A stretch of DNA of 64,000 nt from Branchiostoma floridae (taxonomy: Eukaryota; Chordata; Leptocardii; Amphioxiformes; Branchiostomatidae), in assembly GCF_000003815.2 (NCBI RefSeq), contig NC_049987.1, forward strand, positions 24,502,283 to 24,566,282, given 5' to 3'. Of the stretch, positions 47,401-59,400 are shown piece after piece. The position numbers and the translations under genes are program-made. The first letter of the stretch is position 1; every line of letters begins with the position of its first letter. The notes below the pieces were generated by a model. The model was not told the DNA's origin. It searched no databases and saw nothing but the letters and a program-made list of their open reading frames with translations.

Positions 47401-50400
47401 AACAATGCCACAGCTTACTGCTTGACACAATTAAACACACAATTTGATAAGCTACAGTTGCCCACATTGGTTCCTACGTCTTGGCACAATATTGAGAGTT
47501 ACCCACACAAGGACACTGCTGTCAGCTGTACATGCTTAACACATATTATATGGCAACATAATTGTTCACAGGACACAGTATACATAACACTAGTTCACCT
47601 CTTTCCGCGGGGTAGCCTATATCCGTTTTTAAAACAGGGTATTTAAGGATATCAAGTCAACGGACGTTGGTTTCAAATTGCAATATTTGCAAAGTATTGC
47701 TGTCTCAAACCACCATCTGTTGACTTGATATCTCTAATTACCCTGATTTTAGATAGAACGGCTTTAGGCTATCCCACGGATAAAGGTGAACTAGCGTTAA
47801 TTGTGTAATAATAAATGGCACTTGTACTGGTTAATGTAACCCACCTGTTTGCATCCCTGCTGGCTGTAGTCGTTGCTTCGCTACTATTTTGTGAGGAGAA
47901 AGAAGGGAAAGGTGATGAAGACGAGAGTGATAGATGTTCAAGTCTTTCCGTCTGCACTGTCTTCTTCTTTTGTTTGTGCCTTGAATGTCATTTCTTGTGT
48001 AACTGTAATCATCTGTGTAACTGTAATCATCTAGATGATGGAATAACGGGAGGTATGGACCTTAGGAATGGAAGAGTAAATGTTAAATATGAAAAAGATT
48101 GTACGGTGAAAGTTCTTGCATGCTTCTGTCCTTCCTGTCTTGCATGACAACAGTGGAACTAGGGTGTTATATTAAGTTCAACTTGGTGATCTTCACATCT
48201 TTGTTGATGGATTCTAAGAGTGCACTGTATCTATAGACAGACAACTAAGTCTTTACAATGCACATGTGGCCCCTATTGTATTCCCCCCATGTTTGTTGTA
48301 AGGTGTAAGTTCTGTCAAAAGTTGTCTCTGTACCTCTCTTTATCGAAAGGAAAAGAAAATCTGAAGGATTGTAGGAAATAGATGCAATGTTACATTTTAT
48401 GGAAAGTTTGCAACAAATAGTACAGATTTTAAAGATAAGGATAGATCCGTTATGGTCAAACCTCTCACACAGACTTCTGTCCTCTTTTTGTTCAATTGTA
48501 CGCTTCATTGTATCCAGTGGAAAGAACTAGAGAGGTACAAACCAAAAAAACCCAAACCCAAAAAGGTAACATTTCACGTCCTCATCAGCACTTCAACATT
48601 TTATTTGCCACAATCTTTTCCACTTTAGTATCTTTTGTCACTTAAGTTGTGACATTTGCATTTTTGTCACAATGATAAACGTTTGTTTATCATTTTGTGT
48701 CCAGTGGAATTTTAAATGTTTAACTTGTACCATTTTTGCTCGTTGTGCATTTAGTACATGTGTTTACCGTTCACCATCTTTTTTAAAAGCAAGTAATGCT
48801 GATTCACCTTAATCTGTGGGGTAACCTAGATTCATTGTTATAAAAAACTGGGTATTTAGAGATTTCNNNNNNNNNNNNNNNNNNNNNNNNNNNNNNNNNN
48901 NNNNNNNNNNNNNNNNNNNNNNNNNNNNNNNNNNNNNNNNNNNNNNNNNNNNNNNNNNNNNNNNNNAGGTCCGGACCGATATCTGATCTTCTGGACCTGA
49001 ACCGGACCTGTCCCTGAATATTCTGTACCGGTACCCACCCCTAGTGACACCACAGATGTCCCTTTTTTACTTGTATATGTGTATTCAACTATCACTGACA
49101 CAACACACTTGTTGGTTTCTGATTTTTAGGATGATGAAATCTGTAAGAGCAAGAGAAAGAGGTTTGGTGACACGAAGCACTACAACACAGTCGCACTGAA
49201 ACAGAAGCTACATGCATCAGATAAACATTACAGACTTTAAAATAGTCTCCTTATAAGCAGTAACAATGTATACATTAACTAATTTAATGGTTTCTGATGT
49301 CTAGGATGATGAGATCCGTAAGAGCAAGCGGAAAATGTTTGGCGACACGAAGCACTACGACCCTGTGGCCCTGAAGCAGAAGTTTGTGCTGTGGCCTGGG
49401 CTGGCCGAGCTGGCAGCCAGGTACAGGGAGAGGACGTACTACTTCGCTAACCCTGAGAACAGGGAGACCTTCCTGGAGGCACCTACAGACTTCCTGTCCA
49501 AGAACGGACCACTTAAGGTTTGTATCAAACTACTTGTGTGTCTTCTATGACAATGGCACCTTGTTCTTTAATACCGTTTGTACCTTAATGACCCTACCCC
49601 TGGACCAAGAAGCCATTTGTACAAATCCGGGCTGTGTCTCGACTTTGCAGACTGGGCCCCAGTTTAACCCCAAAAGCCGTTACGGTAGCATGGGTAGTCC
49701 AATGGTTAGCGACCCTGCCTCTTTACCAAGAAGTTTTGAGTTCGATTCCTGCTGTTATCGTTCACCGGACATGCACGCTACCAGAAAGGGTCACCATCCT
49801 TACGACAGGACGTTAAGTCAGGACATTAAATGAAGGTCCCGTGTTTGAGGAGATCCACACCTCCAGCATGTTCAAGAACCCACAATTCAATATAGTATGA
49901 TTTCGATACATGGTATATTACACATTTACGTTAAGTTTTGACTCCCCATATTTCCCTCAGCCACCACCCCTGAAGCTGGTGATGCTCCAGGGGGTGGGGA
50001 AGTCCCTCCACGCACACAGCTGCTATATTACACATTTACGTAAAGTTCTAAATCTTTGTATTACATAGTATCAACATATGCTATATTACACATTTATATT
50101 AAGTTTTGACTCCCTATATTCCCCTGCAGCCCCCACCCCTGAGACTTGTGATGTTGGGTGCCCGGGGGGCGGGGAAGTCTCTCCATGCTCACAGCTGCTA
50201 TATTACACATTTACGTTAAGTTTTGACTCCCTATATTCCCCTGCAGCCCCCACCCCTGAGACTTGTGATGTTGGGTGCCCGGGGGGCGGGGAAGTCCCTC
50301 CATGCTCACAGCTGCTATATTACACATTTACGCTAAGTTTTGACTCCCTATATTCCCCTGCAGCCCCCACCCCTGAGACTTGTGATGCTCGGAGCCCGGG

Positions 50401-53400
50401 GGGCGGGGAAGTCCCTCCACTCCCGCGAGCTGGCCAAGAACCTCGGCATCTTCCACATCTCCTTTAAGGAACGGCTGCTGGAGCTGATCATCGCCAAGAC
50501 ACGGAAGAAGATCGGGCCGTCCTATCCTGAGGACGAGGAGGAGCCAGAATTCGTGAGTGTTATTTTTAGATGAGATGATTAAAGATAATGATAAGATTGG
50601 CAGCAATGTAGCAATTTCTATTTATATATACCTCTGCTTCAATGTTTACAACTTTCACCAGGCTTGTGGTGGAAATCTTAAATCAAAATTCGTGAGTCTG
50701 TCTTTTAGATGGAGAAAAGTAAAGATGAGATGATACAAGTGGCAACAAGTTTTTACTAGGCTTACTTTTACTAGGATTGAGGAAATTATTCATGAAAAGA
50801 ATGACATCTGTATTCTACCATGTCTCAGACAATGTAGCAAATTTTTAAAAAATGTAGAATTATCTGTACTGCTGCTTGAATGATGTTTACAACTTATACT
50901 AGGCTTGCAGTGTAAATGTTAAATCAAATGAAAGACTTTTGAATTCTACCATTTTTTGCATGTTAATAGCTATTCTATCTACTTTTAATCATAATTTTGA
51001 ATCATCATCACTTTGAGAAATCACTAAAACTGTATTTCAATTTGAATGCTTTGTGTTATTGTATAATCACTTGTTTTAAGTGCTGTCCTTGGTGCTGAAA
51101 ATACAGCAGTATGAAGGGAAGCTTTCATCACTAAATGTGTTTATATTCGCTATCAGACCAGCATTCTGCAGTATGCATTTCTGGAGTGCTTGGTTCAATA
51201 TTGAATATGACATCAACTCTCATGAGAAAAAAGACTGGAATTTGAAGTTTTTTAAAGAGATGTACCAATGCAACATGAGCAATCCAGACTTATATACACC
51301 TCAGATATTTAGGTATTGAAGAAGGCCTTTATAATGATGTTTTCTTGATGTGACGGCATTATAGCACTTGATGGAATTATGAGAGTTGATGCTAAATTCA
51401 TACCTTTCTACAATGCAAATAAATTTTTGACACTGTTGCAGAGTCCAGAGGAGATTGCTGCAATGGCCGCCATCACAGGACCGGACGGTCAGCCGGTCAC
51501 CAGCACCGGACTGACCGACTCAGCTGCAACGGAACCATCTGAAGCTGAGGGTCAGTACACCATAAGAACATACCAAATTTCTAATTTAGCCCTAATAGAA
51601 TTCTCCTACACGGAACCTTGTCTGCAGCCTACAAATAAATAGTATACAGTTCAATATATCTGTATCTTAGTGAGGCTCTGCCAAACTGGGCTCAGGTTTC
51701 TAATGTCTCTATGTTTGTGAGCATGGCCTGATGGACTATTCTTCCTCTTTTTTTTTCAGAATCGGCCACAGAGGACAAAGAAGGAGAGGAAGGGCAGAAA
51801 GAGGTCAGGAAATATACTGAATTAACTCTGGAAGACTTGTTTGAAATTACTCTTAAAATGTACATTTTGTAACCTTTCCACCTTTCTAGATCTTTTTGCA
51901 TTTTTTTCTTTTAAGTAGCCGTTGATATGTTTCTCTAAAGTAGCCATTGATATGTTTATCTTAACTCATTACCTTATTCATAGTAGTTTATAGTTTACTC
52001 ATCCAGTTAACTCATTAACTCATCTAGTTAACTCATCCAGTTAGCTCATTCACAAATCTAGTTAACTCATCCAGTTAGCTCATTCACAAATCTAGTTAAC
52101 TCACTCAGTTAACTCATTAACTCATCTAGTTAACTAATCCAGTTAACTCTTTAACTAATCTAGTTAACTCATCCAGTTAACTCATTGACTCACTCAATTA
52201 ACTCACTGACTCATCCAATCAACTCATTCAATCAACTTAGTAACTCATTCAATCAACTTAGTAACTCATCCAATCAACTTACGTACTTATCTAGTTATCT
52301 CATTAACCTACCCCTTTGAACCCCAACAGGGGGAGACTGAGGAGGAGATACCGCTGACAGAGGATGAGGAGGCCATCAAGAACAACCTGGAGTCAGAAGA
52401 TGCACTCCCGCCCGACGTCTTAGACAAGATCGTACCGGAGTGGTGGAACAAGGAGCCTTTCAAGTAAGTAACTGTAATGAGAATGTGTGACGCTCACTAT
52501 CTGGTGTATTGTCTGTTGTTCCCCATCAGGTGAGGGTTAGTCATGCTTGCATGTAGATGTAGACGCTTGATTGCAGATCACATGCAGCCTCTGGGTTGTT
52601 ACTGTGTAGGTTGAGAAGGTGAAGATCTCCTATAATGTTGTCTGTCCATCTCTTTTGTGGTTGTCCACGTGGGTTTGTCACTTCCACAGTCACAGTGGTG
52701 ATCTTTCTGGAATACCACTCATACAGATTGTTATATTGAACTATTGCTGAGTTGAATGGAATAGGGGCCTCGTTATTATAATTCAAGAACGCTTCGTGCC
52801 AAATCTGAAGGGTCCAGATAGTCTAGATAGAACAAGTTAGTTAGTGCCTGCAAACTGTTGTGTTATGCCAAATACAGATGAATAGAAGGTTACTCTTTGG
52901 AAACTAGGCTAGCTCAACCCCAGGCCTGATAATGTACTTTCATGTGATGGCATGCTACAAAGTCTTTCTTGACTTTACAGGTCCACAGGTTTTGTCCTGG
53001 AGGGTTTCCCGCGAACCCCAGACGAGGCGCGGTACATGTCGGAGCAGGGACTGTTCCCGGACGGAGCCGTGCTGCTATTGGTCGAGGACACTGACATCAT
53101 TGACAGGCTGCTGCCTCCGCGCCTCGCCAAGTGGCGCATCAACAGGAACAGGAGGATCGGCAAGAAGGAGAGGGCCAAGGCCAAGAAGAAGAAAGAGAGG
53201 GTGAGTGTGAGAATAGTCCCTCTTCAAGGAATTACTAATTACCTTTGCCAAGAAGGTTAAGTTATGTTTTGGGATGAGTATGTCCCTGTGTGCGTTTGTG
53301 TTTGTCTGTAAATACTATAATTCAAGAATGTCTACATGGACTGTCTTAAGGAAGGAGAGGGCCAAGGTCAAGAAAAAGAAAGAGAGGGTGAGTATGGGAA

Positions 53401-56400
53401 TAAATATACCCGGAGTTCACTTTGTCTTCTCGGTACCAAACTTTCACGATCTGAGAAACTTGTTCTCGGACTAATTAATGGAAGTGGAGTCCCGTTCTGA
53501 TATCTCATGCTGTNNNNNNNNNNNNNNNNNNNNNNNNNNNNNNNNNNNNNNNNNNNNNNNNNNNNNNNNNNNNNNNNNNNNNNNNNNNNNNNNNNNNNNN
53601 NNNNNNNNNNNNNAGGAGAACCGAGCTGGAAGCTGAGAAGGCAAAGCCGCTAAAGTATTTGCAGTAACACTGACAATAGTCGTGGATTCTGCCTGAAATC
53701 TCTGTTTCCAAAATCATACCAAGTTGCTAGAGTAACTGCTGTTTGGCATATCGCAGCCTATAGGCTGAATTGTTTGATTGTTTTTAACAGGACGACCTGA
53801 TTGCTAAGAGGAGAACCGACCTGGAGGCTGAGAAGGCAAAGCTGAAGGAAGAGCGCAGACTGGAGAGGGAGGCGCAGAGACAGGCGGCCAGAGAGAGCGG
53901 TGCTGAGGAGTCTGGAGCAGAGGAGGAGGAGGAGGAGGAAGAAGAGGAGGAAGATGAAGATGACTTCAACATAGATGAGAAACTGGCAGAGGAGTTCGAG
54001 GTAAGCACAAAATTAAAGCCTGTCTTTTTCATGTTAGATGTTAGATGTTGGGTGTTAGATGTTAGGTGTTAGGTGTTAGCTGTTAGATGTTAGGTGTTAG
54101 ATGTTAGGAAGAAGAGGAGGAAGATGAAGATGACTTCAACATAGATGAGAAGCTGGCAGAGGAGCTTGAGGTAAGTATTTACGTTAAATAGTCTGTCTTT
54201 TGCATGTTAGATGTGTAAATTGTATAACAGCCCCTGTTAGAAGGATTAGCCTAAGTGAAAACCTCTAGCATCTCTTCCACTGCTCAGGTCCCTAGACCTT
54301 TGATGGCCAACACCTTTTAGTCAGGAGGATTAGGGATAATCTAATCCTGTGGATTCATGCACCTGTGCATTTGTGCTGACATGGGCCAATTACTGTCAGA
54401 TTGAGACCTGTCTGTCACTGGTTTCCACGGTGAATGACAGTCCTGCAGTCCCATTTCACGGATTTTTATAGTGACAAAGAATGCTGAGCTCCTATTGGTG
54501 ACTCCGGGAAAGGGCAGGGATAAACAAGTCCATTAGCCCGATTGTCTGGGACAAGTAAAAGTGCTGTTCGGGCAAGCAGAAGTGCTTCCCCACTTGCCCG
54601 ATGGGCAAGTAAAAATTTCCAGATGTGACCCGCTCAAATTACCACTGAGTGTGACAGCACATGGGGCTGAATGCCTGCCTATATTGACCATGCCAGTAGA
54701 GACATGGATTTTGTTGTTGTTGTTGTCCTCGTTTAACGTCTATTATTTTGCTACACGTGGTCTCTTAAGAAAAGTGAAAATTTATGAAAGGGAAAACACA
54801 TAGAAAAATGTAATTAAAATTTCGGGCAAGTGAAAATTTGGTTCAGGCAAGTAAATTTTTAATGAACTTGCCCGATAGGACAAGTGAATTTTTGAAAACT
54901 TGTCTAACCCTGGAAAGGGAATGGTTCTCTGTAGTTAGAGGTGCAAGCAGTCAGGAAACAAGCAGTCAGGAAGGGGCCCTATGAGGTCCTGACAGCGAGA
55001 GATTGCGTAATGCAGGCTATGGTGATGATGGTTCTGTTGATGTACAAACCATCGCTATGGTGATAATGGTTCTCTGAATGTCTAAACCATCTCTTTTTCA
55101 GGAAGAGGAGGAAGAAGAAGAGGAGGAGGAGGAAGAGGAGCAGGATGCTGTGGACAGGATGAAGAACGAGCTCAGCGAACAGTTTGATGATGACAACACC
55201 AAGATGGCATCAGTTCAGGTCAGGCTCTTTGTTGGTGTACAAAAAGTTTAAGACATTACGTTTGTAGTATACCTGTAGCTGTCACTACTTACTTTAGCAA
55301 CAAAACTTGAAAAAGAGTAAATGGAAAAGAGTATGGGTCCTTTCTGGTGTGATGGGATCAACTGAATCTGTCTGGTCTGGATATGCAGGTTGTACTGTCT
55401 GTTACAAACCTGATGTCTTACACCATGAAGCCATTTACTGGATATGCAATACAAACAAACAAACAAATACTTTTAATTAGTGCCTTTTTGTACAAAGACT
55501 TGAAGGCTTCAAGCATGATTTGAAATAGCCATGATGAGTTGATTTGTATGCCAAAATTTTGGCTAGAATATGAGAACAGCAGTGCTCAGTTACTGAAGGA
55601 TCCTTGTAGAAGAAAACAGAAATATATCAATAAATAAATAGTAAGTAATGACTTTTCATCTTCTTTCATCTTCCAGGAAACCCTAGAGGAGATTTTCGTC
55701 CCCCGTATGGAGCTCCAGGCCACTAAGAAGCCCCACATTGTCCGCTACACCCTCTACAACAAGCTCAAGCCCCTCATCGACTTCAGAGACAGCATGTTCG
55801 AGCGTGTCTACCCGCTTAGCGAGAAGCTGGCCAGGAAGATGCTGGATGTCGGGTACAAGCAGCCATCTTGTTTCGGCATGTGGGATCCCGTCAAGGTCAG
55901 TTAGCAATGCTCAAGGTCATTTGTTAATTCTTGATTGCAAAATCTGAAGAAAAAATGCACTCTTACCTTTTTGAAGACAGGTTTTTGTATGATGATCCAA
56001 TATCTCATTTTTCAATAATTATTATTTTCACCCTACTTCCAGGAGATGGTTTTTTTTTCTCTTAAATTTTTACTTTTTAACAGTATTTCAGGTGAATACT
56101 TTGTCTAAAACTTCATTGCAATGGATGCTTCATATTATGAGAAATCTATTTGGTTAACCAACTTCGGTTAATAAGTGAAGACCTTCACGGTGCCAACCCA
56201 AAAGATAGGACAGTGGCAACTGGCATCTACGTGCCAGCAGGTCTAACCCTCATATTGTGGGGAACAACAAAAGATAAAACAGTGAATGAGCGTAACATGA
56301 TAAGTTTGTTTTTACTTCTAGATGTTGGAGGATGGAGATGTGATCCAGCCGCTGCAGGGCCCCAACAACCCGACCTTCCCCGTCATGTACCGCCAGCACA

Positions 56401-59400
56401 TCTACTTCTTCTGCTCCATCCCCACACGCGAGAAGTTCATCAGGCACCCGCTCATGTACATCAGACAGCCCCCTGCCATGCCTGTGGTCCCCATCAGGAT
56501 GGCAATCATCGGGCCGCCCAAGTCTGGGAAAACTGCATGTAAGTACTAAAGAGAATAAGATTTAGTAAAAGGTTTTCACGGTTAAACAATTCCGTAGTAC
56601 AGTGGTAATGTATCAGAAAGACATATGAGAGATCAGTACAAAAAGTTTATCAGGCACCCGCTCATGTACATCAGACAGCCTCCAGCCATGCCTGTGGTCC
56701 CCATCAGGATGGCTATCATCGGGCCGCCCAAGTCTGGGAAAACTGCGTGTAAGTTTGAAACATTCTCCTATAATATTTGAATCCATGGGGTTATAATTTC
56801 GCTGTACAGAACAAAATGCAGTAATTTTTTGTGGAAAACATTACAGAATAAGAAAATGCATGGTATCAAGTACTACTTGCCTTTTATTTTTAAGCTGGTG
56901 TGTTACGCCGAAGGGCGGTTATACCAGCTATTTATTTATTTGTTTATTAATCTTTCAGGGTAGTCCCTACAGTTTTGATAAAACTGAGTTCCAAGGGAGC
57001 CCAAATCAACATAATGAACATAAACATAAACATAATAATAATCGTATAACATAAAACGTGACTAATCAAAAATAAGGAGGCCATCAGGAATGTGCTATAT
57101 TGATACAGATACAGATTTTCTTGCAAGTATTTATGCAATTTCTTCCAATGTTTTCCAGTGGCAAACCGGTTTGTGCAAGAGTTTGGCGTGATGCGGATCT
57201 CGATTGGTGAGGCCATCAGGAATGTGCTGACCAATCAGAAGAAGTCAGACCTGGCCAAGCTGATCAACGTACAGCTACGGAAGGGCCTGACTGTTCCCGA
57301 TGAGCTGGCTGTACAGGCACTGGAGGTATCGCTCATGGATATGGTACCCCAGACTAGAGGGTAAGGGAGTATGTGTGTGTGTGTGTGTGACCTTAAGTAG
57401 GACTCCCTTTGTATCTAGAAAAGCATGTTCAGCACCAGGGACAGCACCCTTGTTAGAGAAGGGTCTGATTGTTCCCGATGAGCTGGCTGTACAGGCACTG
57501 GAGGTGTCCCTTATGGACATGGTGCCACAGACTAGAGGGTAGGGGTTATACATGTATGTATTAGTAATGTTCAGCACTAGGGACAGCACTAGAGGGTAGG
57601 GGTTATACATGTGTGTATTAGTAATGTTCAGCACTAGGGACAGCACCCTTGTTAGAGAAGGGCCTGACTGTTCCCAATGAGCTGGCTGTACAGGCACTGG
57701 AGGTGTCAATCATGGACATGGTGCCTCAGACTAGAGGGTAGGACTTTAAGTAGGACTCCCTTTGTATCTAGAATAGCATATTCAGCACCAGGGACAGCAC
57801 CCATGTCACAGAAGGGCCTCACTGTGCCTTGTAAGCTGGTTATACAGTTGTCAGTTGAGCTACAGGGACATCATACATGTAAAAAAACCCATATCTCCTC
57901 TTCATTTCATGCCCGAAAACCAGATACATTGATTTACTATGTACTGTCCTTGGCACTTAAATTACAGCAATGCCCTAATTTTGTGTTTTCTTAACTGTTT
58001 CCTCTCCCACTTAGAAGAGCAAACTGCGTGCAGAACTGTCGGAATGCTGATATTGAACATTAATGCTGCCGTGCTGGGGTATGATATAAAACAGGATATG
58101 TCCTATGGGGTTTCCATATAACCAAGCAGCATGATTGTGGGGAAAAAAGTGAACAAAAGTGAAAACAAGGCATTTCACCCTGCAGCTTCACGGAGATTAC
58201 CACAACAAACTTTTAGTATCTTTTCATAACTCCTTTGTCTCTTTCTTCTCCCACCAGATATGTGCTGGATGGTTTCCCTGCAATATGTCCTAAATAGAAA
58301 CTCACTGTATATTTTGCATAACACTTTTGTCTCTTTCTTGATTGATTGATGATGACTGGTTTATTCAAACACATATAATATACATGACCCAGATAGCAGC
58401 CCTAAGGCTGAATTGATAGGCACATTTACATTTACAATTGCAATAAAATACATATTGTCATCATTAAAAACAGGCATTCTACCGACTAACACCATTAAGC
58501 AATCTAAAAACTATTCACACAGAGTCATCGTTTAGCAGGGAAACCATATAGTTAATCGGGCTTCTCTTGAAACGAGTAGTGTTCGCTTTCAGAGTCTGGA
58601 GCCTGTTACTAGACCGAGTCTCTCTACCTGAGATCTCCCCACAGCATGGTGGGAGCCAGTTTCTGTAGATCGGGGATCTCCAGATGGAACTAGCATACGT
58701 TCTGCACAGTTCCTCTCGTCTCTGAGACAGTGGTGTGAGAGAGAGTTCAGTGAGTGCAGAGCCGTAGCAGGTGTAGTTCTGTCCAAGGATTATCTTACAT
58801 GCTCTCTTCTGTACTCTCTCTATTGACCTAGATTCAGCAACGGTCAAACCTGGATGCCATACTTGGCATACGTATTCTAAAACTGGGCGAACAAAACCAA
58901 TGTAGACAAGAACAAGGTCACAGGTAGTCAGGCAATACTTGGACAGTGTTCTTAACATGTACAGTCTTCTGCTTCCCTTCCCTACAATCCCTTCAACATG
59001 TTTCGTCCACCTGAGGTTGCTTTGCAATGTAAGACCTAAAATACGTGCAAACTCGACGACCTCCAGCTGTGTAGGACCAACTGTGATCACAGGTAGGGGT
59101 GGGGGGTGCTTCATGAAACAGAACACGAGGACTTTACATTTCAGCGGATTTAATGTCATGTGGTTGTCATCAGTCCAACGGGCTAGGCCGTCAATGTCAT
59201 CTTGGATGGTTGGCGCACTGAGCATGTGTCGTGGCTCCAACAACGACAGGTCGTCGACATACTTGAAAGTGTCTGCTGTAGATTGATCGGCAGGAACCGC
59301 GTCATTCACAAGTACCAAGAAGATCAATGGCCCTAGCTTGGTACCTTGATCTACTCCACATGTTAATGTCTGCCATTCGGAAACTTCACCTTGGTACTTG

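Noticed and set aside
47815..48147. 110-residue ORF, Cys- and hydrophobic-rich, in the AK9 intron
   Set aside because: It starts just past a hairpin element, has no recognisable domain, and AK9 phase across exons 23-24 is already consistent without it.
49130..49238. An alternative AK9 exon 25
   Set aside because: The copy diverges after about 25 codons into sequence with stops and lacks a donor, so it is treated as a dead partial copy.
51080..51319. 79-codon ORF in the intron after AK9 exon 26
   Set aside because: No similarity recognised, no good splice sites in phase, and exons 26 and 27 already join in frame.
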